From: Nannocystis punicea | GTDB lineage: Bacteria; Myxococcota_A; Polyangia; Nannocystales; Nannocystaceae | DNA length: 64,000 nt | Direction: 5' to 3' | Assembly: GCF_026965555.1 (NCBI RefSeq) | Contig: NZ_CP114040.1 | Location: 11,796,001 to 11,860,000 of the forward strand | In this document: one piece after another, positions 19,827-27,849 of the stretch | How the letters are laid out: each line of letters begins with the position of its first letter | Position numbering within the stretch: position 1 is the stretch's first letter | Notes under the pieces: model-generated | What the model was told of the DNA's origin: nothing | Seen by the model: only the letters and a program-made list of their open reading frames with translations | Databases searched by the model: none | Translations under genes and position numbers: made by a program

Positions 19827-19923
19827 CATGTCCCTTCGACCAGCCTCTCGCCGACCTCACTGGACATGTCCCTTCGACCAGCATTCGCCGATCCGCACTC
19901 AACCTGTCCCTTCAGACATCTTA
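19827..19923. repeat. Cluster of 14-bp-phased repeats upstream of membrane glycosyltransferase
   Basis: Two near-identical copies of CATGTCCCTTCGACCAGC start at 19827 and 19865, then CCTGTCCCTTCAGACATC at 19903. Each has its second half-site exactly 14 bp after the first (19841, 19879, 19917). The cluster fills the intergenic gap. Confidence 0.8.
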
Positions 19924-19949
19924 CTCCGCCGACCTGACGCGCCTGCTCC

Positions 19950-21617
19950 ATGAAGCCCCTCGCCCGCACCGCCGCGCTCCTGGTCGGCCTCGCCGCCCTC
20001 CACCTCGCGCTCGCGTGGCCCGGCGCCGGCGAGCGCGGCGTGATCGCCGAGGAAATCACCCCCTACCTGCCGCGCCACCCCGTCGTCCTCGCCAGCGCCG
20101 ACGCCGGCGGCGTGCGCCTGCTCCCGCCTCACGATCGGCCCGACCGCCGCGGATTTGTTTCGACAGCGCAGTGGCCCAACCTCGCCTACATCGGCGACGC
20201 GCGCACCTGGCCCGTGCTGATCAAGGGCCACCAGAGCGCCCTCGGCACCTACCTCGGCCTCGCCGCCGCGCCCGCGCTCGGGGACGGCATCGCCGGCGTT
20301 CGCCGCAGCTCGGTCCTCCTCGGCCTCGTCCTCGTCGGCCTCGTGTTCGCGCTCGCCCGCCGCCTCGGCCTCGGCCTCGCGCTCGCCGGCGCGGCCGCGC
20401 TGGCCTGCGTCCTCTCTCCGGGCCTCCTGTTCTTCGCCCGCACCGGCTACGGCTTCGAGCTCGCCAGCCGCGTCGCCATGCTCGCCGCGCTGGTGCTCGC
20501 CGCGCGTCCGCTCACCACGGCGCGCAGCCTCGGCCTCGGCCTCCTCGTCGCCGCCGCGATCCTCTGCCGCGCCACCATCGCCGCCACCCTCCTGCCCGCG
20601 CTGCTGCTCCTGCTCGTCCACCCCGATCGCCGCGCCGGCCTGCGCCGCCCCGCCCTCGCTCTCGGCCTCGGCGCCGCGGTCCCGCTGCTGTTCGCGCTCG
20701 TCGTCCAGGCCGCGGTCCCGCTGCACGAGGGCACCGCGCCGGCCGCCAAGCTACCGCTCGCTGACCTGGCCCAGCGGACAGCCACCGCCCCGGCCACCCT
20801 CGCCGCCCAGCTCGCCTGGGTCGCCGACCCCGACACCGTCCTGCTGCCGCTGGTCGCCGACCTCTCGCGCTCGCCGCTGCCTGGCCTGGTCTTCGGGACA
20901 GCCGTCCTCGCGCTCGCGCTGGCCCGCTGGTGGCGCGCCCGCGCCGGCGACGGCGAGTGCCTGTTCGTCGCCGCCGCCCTCGGTAACGCCCTGTTCGGCG
21001 CCTGGCTGTACGGCGACCCGCAGCAGTTCCAGCTCGGCATGGCCCTGGAGCCCCTGTTCGTCCTCGCGGTCGCCCACCAGCTGCAGTCCCTGCGATCGCC
21101 GCGGCTGGCCGGCCTCGCAGTCGCCGTCCTCCTCGGCGCCCGCGCCTGGCAATGCGGCACCCTCCTGACCACCGAGCGCGCCGTCGGCAATCCGATGCTC
21201 AGCGGCGAGTCGCAGCGCGAACTGGTGGCCGCCCTCGTCGAGCGTCATCCTGCCCCCGGCGACATCGTCACCACCACCTACAATCACGTCGGCATGCTCG
21301 AGGCGTGGGCGCCCCACGAGATGCAATCGACGCACCCGCCGATTCACGCCTATCGCGCGCTCCGCCGCGGCCGGGGCGACGACTCCGGTGCGATCGCCGC
21401 GTGGCTGGCGATCTTCCGCGCCTACCCGGCCCGCTTCGTGGTGTTGTCGACCGGCCCCAATCTCTTCGACGGCCCCTTCACCGACAATGAGGCCACAGGC
21501 CGGGCCCTCTTCTCCGCTCTGCCCGCGGCCGGCCGCCAAATCGTGGCCCGGCGCGACTTCACCTGCGAATCCGGCGATCCCTGCCTCGCCCTGCTCGAGC
21601 TCTCGCCGCGGCCGTGA
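19950..21617 (+). CDS. Integral membrane protein, GT39/ArnT-like
   Basis: A 555-residue protein with roughly ten to twelve membrane helices. It has the layout of lipid-linked-sugar glycosyltransferases (GT39/83, ArnT/PMT-like): a first helix (residues 8-24), then a periplasmic loop with the acidic pair EE in GVIAEEITPY, then packed Leu/Ala/Gly helices, and a soluble C-terminal part (460-555). Acidic residues in the first loop usually are catalytic. The exact transfer reaction cannot be told. The gene carries two repeat elements in its reading frame (20765-20782, 20885-20902). Confidence 0.65.
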   Translation: MKPLARTAALLVGLAALHLALAWPGAGERGVIAEEITPYLPRHPVVLASADAGGVRLLPPHDRPDRRGFVSTAQWPNLAYIGDARTWPVLIKGHQSALGTYLGLAAAPALGDGIAGVRRSSVLLGLVLVGLVFALARRLGLGLALAGAAALACVLSPGLLFFARTGYGFELASRVAMLAALVLAARPLTTARSLGLGLLVAAAILCRATIAATLLPALLLLLVHPDRRAGLRRPALALGLGAAVPLLFALVVQAAVPLHEGTAPAAKLPLADLAQRTATAPATLAAQLAWVADPDTVLLPLVADLSRSPLPGLVFGTAVLALALARWWRARAGDGECLFVAAALGNALFGAWLYGDPQQFQLGMALEPLFVLAVAHQLQSLRSPRLAGLAVAVLLGARAWQCGTLLTTERAVGNPMLSGESQRELVAALVERHPAPGDIVTTTYNHVGMLEAWAPHEMQSTHPPIHAYRALRRGRGDDSGAIAAWLAIFRAYPARFVVLSTGPNLFDGPFTDNEATGRALFSALPAAGRQIVARRDFTCESGDPCLALLELSPRP

Positions 21618-21639
21618 CTGCGAACATTCCCCGCATTCG

Positions 21640-21680
21640 CGTTCGGGGATCGGCCGACTCTGAGATCGGCCGATTCGTAC
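21640..21680. promoter_or_regulatory. Paired ATCGGCCGA sites upstream of lipase gene
   Basis: GATCGGCCGA occurs at about 21648-21657 and again at 21664-21673, 16 bp apart, each half near-palindromic (ATCGGCCGAT). It lies about 125 bp upstream of the lipase start. It could be an operator; no other evidence. Confidence 0.35.
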
Positions 21681-21794
21681 GTCAGTGAATACCGCTTCGC
21701 GCCCGCTCATGCAGAAGGGGCGACTTCGCGCATCTTTTTGATTGACTGCGGACGCACCCTCGCGTTTTGATGCGCACTGGAGTGTCCCTGCCTC

Positions 21795-22658
21795 ATGCGT
21801 AGCAGCGTGCTGTCGTTCCTGGCCTGTATGGCCGTCCTCGTGCTCCCGGGCCTCGCGCACGCCAACGTCGGCGTCGCCTTCGTCCACGGCACCGGCAAAC
21901 AGACCAATGCCCTGGCCGACTACTGGACCGCCGCGTTCGTCGATTCGGTGCGCCAGGGCCTGCCGAACCCGGCCAATTACGTCGTCATCAATTGCGACTT
22001 CGAACAATACATGTGGGACCCCGAGGCCGCCGGCTGCCTCGCCGGGCAGCTGACCACCTTCATCAACAACAAGAAGATCACCTCGATGACGGTGATCACC
22101 CACTCCAACGGCGGCAACGTGATCCGGTGGATGCTCTCCAACCCGACCTACGATAGCCGCTACCCCAAGATCATCAACACCATTCGCTGGGTCGACGCCC
22201 TCGCGCCCTCGAGCCTCGGCACGCCGCTGGCCGACGCGGTGATCGCCGGCAACAGCTTCGAGCAGTCGCTCGGCTGGCTGCTCGGCTACAAGGGCGAGGC
22301 GGTCACGATGCAGCAGACCAGCCACATGGCCTTCTACAACAGCAACTACCTCTACGGCACCGCCGGCCGGCCCGCCCTGCCGCGCGAGCTGTGGGCCGTG
22401 GTCGGCACCGACGTCGACTCCTCCCCGCTCGACTCCGACTCCTACTGCGGCGGTTACTCGCTCAACGTCGGCCTCGAGACCACCCAGAATTGGCTCGACG
22501 ACTGCTCCGACGGCTTCCTCGAGTGCTCCTCGCAGGGCGGCGCCGGCTACGTGTGGTTCTACGACACCGAGGTCTCGACCGACGGAGAGCCGCTGAGCCA
22601 CGCCCAGAGCCGGCGCAACTGCTTCGGCCTCGACGTCATCCTGCGCAACGACGTCTGA
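21795..22658 (+). CDS. Secreted lipase-like alpha/beta hydrolase
   Basis: A 287-residue protein with a Sec signal peptide ending GLAHA at about residue 23. The mature part begins NVGVAFVHGTGK, an oxyanion-type HGTG motif, and has ITHSNGG with Ser104 as the likely nucleophile (G-H-S-x-G variant with Thr). A later Asp and His are not clearly assignable. Six or more Cys in the C-terminal half (DSYCGGYS, DDCSDG, LECSS, RRNCF) suggest disulfides. Followed after 51 bp by a second exported protein, suggesting an operon pair. Confidence 0.75.
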   Translation: MRSSVLSFLACMAVLVLPGLAHANVGVAFVHGTGKQTNALADYWTAAFVDSVRQGLPNPANYVVINCDFEQYMWDPEAAGCLAGQLTTFINNKKITSMTVITHSNGGNVIRWMLSNPTYDSRYPKIINTIRWVDALAPSSLGTPLADAVIAGNSFEQSLGWLLGYKGEAVTMQQTSHMAFYNSNYLYGTAGRPALPRELWAVVGTDVDSSPLDSDSYCGGYSLNVGLETTQNWLDDCSDGFLECSSQGGAGYVWFYDTEVSTDGEPLSHAQSRRNCFGLDVILRNDV

Positions 22659-22709
22659 CCGTCGATCCATTCCTGCTCGCCGCACTCTCCCTCTCGAGGA
22701 ACTCCCGTC

Positions 22710-23960
22710 ATGCTGACTCGCCTCCGTCTCCTCTCGTTCGGCGCCGTCCTGCTCGCCGCCCCGACCGTCGCCGCCGCGCCTGCGGCTCCCGGTGCCCGCC
22801 TCTCGGCTCCGGAGCCCGGCGACGTCGCCGGCCGCGAGCTCGCCACCGACGTCCCCGCCGCGCCCGCGAGCATCGACCGCGCCCCCGTGGCGATGAGCTG
22901 GCCGATCGACCAGGCCGCCGACGATCTGCACAGCCGGCCCGCGGCTCATCGCGCAGAGAGCCGCGGCTGGTGGCGCCGCGCCGACGTCGCCGCCCTCACC
23001 GCCGGCGTCCCGCTGCCGATCAGCGAGCCCGGCGCGCTGCTCAAGCTGAGCCCGCAAGACGGCGCGCCGATCGGCCTCGACGCGCTCGAGCTCGTCGATC
23101 CGCAGGGCCGCGTCTACCGCGGCGCCGACGTCCTGCGCCCCCTCGCCGACCCGACCCACCTGCGCAGCGCCGGCGCCTCGTTCGCGCCCGGCACGGCCAT
23201 GTTCACCCTCCGCCCCGACCTCGGCGCCGGCGCCTTCGTCCTCCGCGCCCGCCTGCGCGCCCCCGTGCTCGTCCACGTGCTCGAGCGCGACGCCGCGGTC
23301 CACCTGTCCCTCGAGCCAGACTCCGACCTCGTGCTCGTCGGCGGCCGGCTGCAGGTCCGCGCCCGCTTGCGCGACGGCGCAGCTGACCTCAAGGCCAGGT
23401 CGATCGGCGGCCAGCTGATCGCCCCCGACGGCGAGATCACCCGCTTCGCCCTCAAGCGCGCCGCCGACGGCAGCTATCGCGCCGAAGTCCCGGCGCCCCG
23501 CCGCGCCGCCGCGCCCGGGGTCCTGCACACGCTCCAGATCGACGCCGAGGGCGTCACCGCGCGCGGCGTCCCGGTCCGGCGCACCGCCACCAATGCGGTG
23601 TCCATCGCCGCGCCCACGGCCCGCTACACCGGCGACGTGGCGATCGAGGAGGTCGGCGACGGACGTCTGCGCATTCACCTCCCGGTCGAGGTCGGCGCCG
23701 CCAGCCGCTTCGCCGCCACCGCGGTCCTCCACGGCACCAACCGCGCGGGCAAGCTCCAGCCGATCGGCGTCGGTCAGGCCGCGCGCTGGCTCGAGGCCGG
23801 CGCCGGCGAGCTCGTGCTCGAATTCGACGCGGCCACCCTCGGGGCAGCCGGCCTGCACGGCCCCTACGAGCTCCGCGACCTCCGCCTCGTCGACCAGGGC
23901 CGACTCGCGACCGTCCACCGTCAGGCGCGCGCGCTGACGCTCCCGGCCGCGCGACGCTGA
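22710..23960 (+). CDS. Exported protein with Ig-like repeats (DUF4785-like?)
   Basis: A 416-residue protein with a signal peptide (cleavage about APTVAAA). The mature protein is beta-rich with repeating strands (LQVRARLRDG, GSYRAEVPAP, ELVLEFDAATL), resembling DUF4785-type proteins with two or three Ig-like modules, though I am unsure of the family. It sits 51 bp behind the lipase-like gene and may assist, bind or be co-secreted with it. Its stop codon is followed immediately by the repeat CCTGTCC-N7-GGACATC (23961). Confidence 0.6.
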   Translation: MLTRLRLLSFGAVLLAAPTVAAAPAAPGARLSAPEPGDVAGRELATDVPAAPASIDRAPVAMSWPIDQAADDLHSRPAAHRAESRGWWRRADVAALTAGVPLPISEPGALLKLSPQDGAPIGLDALELVDPQGRVYRGADVLRPLADPTHLRSAGASFAPGTAMFTLRPDLGAGAFVLRARLRAPVLVHVLERDAAVHLSLEPDSDLVLVGGRLQVRARLRDGAADLKARSIGGQLIAPDGEITRFALKRAADGSYRAEVPAPRRAAAPGVLHTLQIDAEGVTARGVPVRRTATNAVSIAAPTARYTGDVAIEEVGDGRLRIHLPVEVGAASRFAATAVLHGTNRAGKLQPIGVGQAARWLEAGAGELVLEFDAATLGAAGLHGPYELRDLRLVDQGRLATVHRQARALTLPAARR

Positions 23961-24087
23961 CCTGTCCTCAAGGACATCCAACCGTTCATCCCCTGAGGTC
24001 CGGCGCTCGCCCAGGCGTCCGGACTCATGGGTAATTCAGCCGCTCGGACAGTTGCGCCCGTCAGGGCGATCGGTATCCTGAGCAGCT

Positions 24088-25155
24088 ATGAGTTCAAAAC
24101 ACCTCGCCCTAACTCACGCCGTTATCGCCGTCCTCGTCACTGCCTGTGGTGACCCCGCGACCCAGGGGGAGACAGGCACCATCGGCGACGGCTCGTCGAC
24201 GACCGACACCAACACGACGACCACGACGACCGCGCCGACCACCGCACCGACCGGCGGCGCCACCGAGTCCGGCACGAGTGACAGCGAGGGCACGGGCAGC
24301 AACAGCGACACCCAGGCCACCACGCCCACGAGCACCAGCGAACCGATCACCGGCACGAGCGCGACCGACACGACCAACTCCACGCCCGGCACGACGACGC
24401 TCGACACCACCACCAGCGATACGACCACCACCGCCATCGACACCACTGATACCTCGACCTCGACGTCCACCAGCGACGGCGAGACCTCGAGCTCGACCAC
24501 CGACGACACCTCGTCGAGCACGACGAATGGCAACACCACGGGCGAGCCGGTCGGCTGCGGCGATACCCTGACCGCGGTCATCCGCGACTTCAAGTTCTCG
24601 CACCCGGATATGGAGGATTACTGCTGCGCCCAGGTCAAGGGCCTGGTGCAGCCGACCCTCGGCCCCAACAAGAAGCCGGTGTTCCAGGCGGCCGGCAACC
24701 CGAAGATGTTGACCGACGCGCCGACCTTCGCCCAGTGGTACACCGACGTGGCCGACGTCAATCAGAAGACGCAGATCACGCTGAACCTGACGGAGATCCA
24801 GCAAGGCCTCTTCTCCTACACCAACAACAGCTTCTTCCCGGTCGACAACATGCTGTGGGGCAACGAGGGCCAGCCCCACAACTTCCACTTCACGACCGAG
24901 ATCCACACCCTGTTCCAGTACACCGGCGGCGAGACCTTCACCTTCCAGGGCGACGACGACGTGTGGGTCTTCATCGACAACGACCTCGTCATCGACCTCG
25001 GCGGCGTCCATGGCGTGGTCACCGGCACCGTCGACCTCGACGACCTCGGCCTCCAGCTCGGCGAGATCTACAACCTCGACGTCTTCCACGCCGAGCGCCA
25101 CACCGTGGAGTCCAACTTCCGTATCGACACCACGATCTGCGCCGTCCCGATGTGA
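24088..25155 (+). CDS. Fibro-slime domain lipoprotein
   Basis: A 355-residue protein. A signal peptide ends at a lipobox TACG region (Cys20), followed by a 130-residue Thr/Ser-rich low-complexity linker. The C-terminal 200 residues contain the fibro-slime domain (TIGR02148), a PA14-like fold: ADVNQKTQITLNL, the FFPVDN block, FTFQGDDDVWVFIDNDLVIDLGG and VFHAERHTVESNF. The domain occurs in slime-mould prespore proteins and in myxobacterial and Fibrobacter surface proteins. Probably displayed on the outer membrane and sugar-binding. Confidence 0.88.
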   Translation: MSSKHLALTHAVIAVLVTACGDPATQGETGTIGDGSSTTDTNTTTTTTAPTTAPTGGATESGTSDSEGTGSNSDTQATTPTSTSEPITGTSATDTTNSTPGTTTLDTTTSDTTTTAIDTTDTSTSTSTSDGETSSSTTDDTSSSTTNGNTTGEPVGCGDTLTAVIRDFKFSHPDMEDYCCAQVKGLVQPTLGPNKKPVFQAAGNPKMLTDAPTFAQWYTDVADVNQKTQITLNLTEIQQGLFSYTNNSFFPVDNMLWGNEGQPHNFHFTTEIHTLFQYTGGETFTFQGDDDVWVFIDNDLVIDLGGVHGVVTGTVDLDDLGLQLGEIYNLDVFHAERHTVESNFRIDTTICAVPM

Positions 25156-25296
25156 TCGGGCCGACGCCGTGAGAACGACCCTCGCCGGCGACCCGAATAC
25201 GCCGGCTGCGCACGCGTTGCGCTGCCCTCCTCGCGGGTCCGTCCTGGCCACCCCTCTACCCCGAGCCCGCGGGGCGCGGTACTTTTCTGCGCGCGA

Positions 25297-26148
25297 ATGC
25301 CCTCGCAACCCCCCATTGTCGGCGAACAGCTCCACGCGCTCGTCGTCGCGGCCGCGGACGGGGCGGAGGCCGAGAGTCGGGCGCTGCTGCAGGCGACGCT
25401 CCCGCTGTTGGTCGAATACGTGGCCGCGGTGCTCGTGGACAAGGACGACGGTCAGACCGCCACGGAGAAGCTCGCCATGCGCAACGAGCTGCTCGGCGCA
25501 GTGGCCCAACGGGTCATCGAGCGAGGATTCCTCGCGGAGTGGCGCCAATCGCCAGCGAAGGAGGTCTGGCGGTTCCTCGAGTCCAGGGTCCAGCAATTCG
25601 CCGCCGCCCGCCGGGACCGCGCCTGGGTCCTGCGCGCCCTCGATGGCCGCGGCGCGGCGGCCAAGACCCTGCTGTTCGCCCGTCTCCGGCAGCTGTTCGA
25701 CGGCGCGGCCAGACACCGCAAACTCGGCGCGGACGAGCGCGAGGACGCGTTCCAGAGCTTCTCGGTATGGTTGCTCGCCGACGGCGGTCGAAGCCTGCTC
25801 CGCTGGGATCCGGAGGGCGGGCGCTCCTTCGACGGGTGGTTCTTCGCCCGCGCGCTCAATCAGATCGACACTCGCCGGCGCAGCGCCGACGCGTCCGCCG
25901 TCGACGAGCTCGTCGAAGACCTCCCCATCCATGACGCCTCGCGCCTGGCCGCGCACATGCACCTCGGCGAGATCGATCGCTGGCTCAAGCAGAATTGCAG
26001 CGAGCGCCAGTACGACATCTTCATCCGGAACTTCGTCGAGCAGCAGAGCGCCACCGAGATCGCCGCCGCGATGGGCGTGCAGCCGGGCGTCGTGTACATG
26101 ACGATCCTGCGCCTGCGGCGAGCGCTCGCGTCGTTTCAGATGACCTGA
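25297..26148 (+). CDS. RNA polymerase sigma factor (sigma-70 family, ECF-like)
   Basis: A 283-residue protein. Residues 150-215 (DEREDAFQSFSVWLL and the WFFARALNQIDTRRR segment) match sigma region 2. The C-terminal 45 residues (CSERQYDIFIRNFV, SATEIAAAMGVQPGVVY, ILRLRRALASF) form the region 4 helix-turn-helix. The first 140 residues are an N-terminal extension. It starts an operon: next is an anti-sigma-like membrane protein 14 bp on, then a TPR-CHAT protein 2 bp beyond. That order suggests a signal-responsive sigma controlling its own operon. Confidence 0.82.
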   Translation: MPSQPPIVGEQLHALVVAAADGAEAESRALLQATLPLLVEYVAAVLVDKDDGQTATEKLAMRNELLGAVAQRVIERGFLAEWRQSPAKEVWRFLESRVQQFAAARRDRAWVLRALDGRGAAAKTLLFARLRQLFDGAARHRKLGADEREDAFQSFSVWLLADGGRSLLRWDPEGGRSFDGWFFARALNQIDTRRRSADASAVDELVEDLPIHDASRLAAHMHLGEIDRWLKQNCSERQYDIFIRNFVEQQSATEIAAAMGVQPGVVYMTILRLRRALASFQMT

Positions 26149-26162
26149 GAGAGAGGGGCTCC

Positions 26163-26843
26163 ATGCGCCAATCGAACGACCACGATCACCCCGAGCCCGA
26201 ACAGGAGGTCCGCTCGGCGCTACACGCCGATCTGCACCCCGACTGGGAGACGCTGGCTGCCCCGCTCGATCCACCGACCCTCGATGCGATCATCGACCAG
26301 GCGATCGCGCGGAGGGCCGCGGCCGACGCCGGCCCGGCGAAGGTGACACCTCTGCGCCGCCGTCGCTGGCTGCCGCCCCTCCTCGTCGCCGGCGCAGTCG
26401 CAGCCGGGCTCGTTCTGATCGTCCGCCCGGACGGCCCGGTGGACCCATTCGAGCTCGAGATGCACCCCGGTCACGCGCAGCAGCGAGGCGACGCACCTGG
26501 CACCGTCCCGAACTTCACCTACGACCTGCGCAACGAACCTCTGTGGACCCTCCACCTCCCCGAACGAGCCGCGGCCGACGAGCTCCAGCTCTACCTCGTC
26601 GCGCAGACGGAGTCGGGCCTGGAGCTCCTGAAGCCGCAGATCGAGCGACGCAATGCGGCCTTCCGCGTGCTCGGAGAGATCGGCGAGCTCGGCCTGCGAC
26701 CCGGCGCAGTCACCCTGCACTTCGTCCTCGGCCCGCGCTCGCGCGAGGCCGAGGTCGTCCCCCGATTGCAGGCGCACCTCGCCGGGGCGGCGCTGCCGTC
26801 GACCTGGCAGGTGCAGTCACGCGACATCCGCATCAACGCGTGA
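26163..26843 (+). CDS. Single-pass membrane protein, anti-sigma-like
   Basis: A 226-residue protein: soluble N-terminal part of about 65 residues ending in RRRRW, one membrane helix (69-88), then an extracytoplasmic C-terminal domain with alternating strands. The topology and position directly downstream of a sigma factor fit an anti-sigma factor, but no zinc motif (HxxxCxxC) is present. Start ATG 26163 is supported by GAGAGAGGGG just upstream. It is followed by the CHAT gene 2 bp on. Confidence 0.65.
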   Translation: MRQSNDHDHPEPEQEVRSALHADLHPDWETLAAPLDPPTLDAIIDQAIARRAAADAGPAKVTPLRRRRWLPPLLVAGAVAAGLVLIVRPDGPVDPFELEMHPGHAQQRGDAPGTVPNFTYDLRNEPLWTLHLPERAAADELQLYLVAQTESGLELLKPQIERRNAAFRVLGEIGELGLRPGAVTLHFVLGPRSREAEVVPRLQAHLAGAALPSTWQVQSRDIRINA

Positions 26844-26845
26844 CG

Positions 26846-27844
26846 ATGCGGCTGCTCCGGATCCTCGGCGCCGCCCTGGCGCTGGTCGCCTGCCATTCGC
26901 CCCCGGACGAGCATTCGCTCGCGGACGTGATGGTCATGAATTGCGACGACATCCTCGACTCCGCGGAGGGGCCGGTATGCGAGCTCGACCGCGACGGCCC
27001 CCCGCGCGTCCGCGTGTGGATGCCGCAGGAGCTCCTCGTCGTCAGGATCGACGGCGAGCCGCAGACGCCGGTCTCGCAGGTCGCGACCGACGACGGCTGG
27101 CGTATCACCCTCGCGGTCCCGAGCGGGGCCGGCGCGCTCACCCTGTCTCGCGTCGGCGCGACGCGCCCCGTGTGGCAGCTGCCCTTCGCCTGGACGGATG
27201 CGACGCATCGCTCCGCGGCGATACAGGCCAGACACGCGATGGGTCGCGCCTATGTCGAGTCTCGCATGACGGACTGCAGGCGCGAGGCGAGGCGCGCGTT
27301 CGCCCTGGCCGACGCGGAGCATCGTGGGGTCACCGCCATGCTCGCGGCGCTGACCGGGGCCAAATGCAGCGGCGCGGAGCCCTGGCATGAATGGATCGCC
27401 ATGGCGTCCCGGATACCGGCCGGCCCCGACGAGCGCCAGCTCGATCGAGCCGCTCTGGAGGCCCAGTACTTTCAACGCGAGGGCGCGCTGGCCCAGGCGC
27501 TCGCAGCGGCGGAGCGCGCGCTGACGGCGACGCTGCGGGTGGGCTCTGCGAACCAGCACATCGAGTTCTTGTCGATGCAAGCGAGCGTGCTGGCAGAGAT
27601 GGGAGACTACTCGGCCGCCATCTCCGCCATGCGTTCGGAGCTCGAGCGCGGCTCGGCCGCGACGGCGAATCCGTGCGTCCTTGCGGCCCTCCACGCCAAC
27701 CTCGCCTGGGTCCTGCTGCAACAGGCCGAACGCGTCCCGGCCGCGGCCCGTGAGTCGCTGTACGACGCGCTCTACCGCGGCCAGATGCTCGCCAACGCGC
27801 CGGACAACCACTGTCGCCTGACGAGAGGGCCGCCTTCAGGCTGA
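26846..27844 (+). CDS. TPR half of a split TPR-CHAT lipoprotein
   Basis: A 332-residue reading frame with a lipoprotein signal (LALVAC, Cys16). After an N-terminal beta-rich part it turns helical with TPR-like repeats (REARRAFALADAE, ALAAAERALTATL, GDYSAAISAMRSE). It stops at 27844 (TGA) right after a short shifted tail (RLTRGPPSG). In the -1 frame the helical repeats continue as DERAAFRLNWVRALQLERNW, leading directly into the CHAT protein. One base appears to be missing near 27818-27820. This is probably a single gene broken by a frameshift, or a sequence error. Confidence 0.75.
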   Translation: MRLLRILGAALALVACHSPPDEHSLADVMVMNCDDILDSAEGPVCELDRDGPPRVRVWMPQELLVVRIDGEPQTPVSQVATDDGWRITLAVPSGAGALTLSRVGATRPVWQLPFAWTDATHRSAAIQARHAMGRAYVESRMTDCRREARRAFALADAEHRGVTAMLAALTGAKCSGAEPWHEWIAMASRIPAGPDERQLDRAALEAQYFQREGALAQALAAAERALTATLRVGSANQHIEFLSMQASVLAEMGDYSAAISAMRSELERGSAATANPCVLAALHANLAWVLLQQAERVPAAARESLYDALYRGQMLANAPDNHCRLTRGPPSG

Positions 27845-27849
27845 ACTGG

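Noticed and set aside
23387..23404. GACCTC-AAGG-CCAGGTC palindrome in the exported Ig-like gene
   Set aside because: It looks like the repeat family but its half-sites are 9 bp apart, not 14, so it is not counted as a member.
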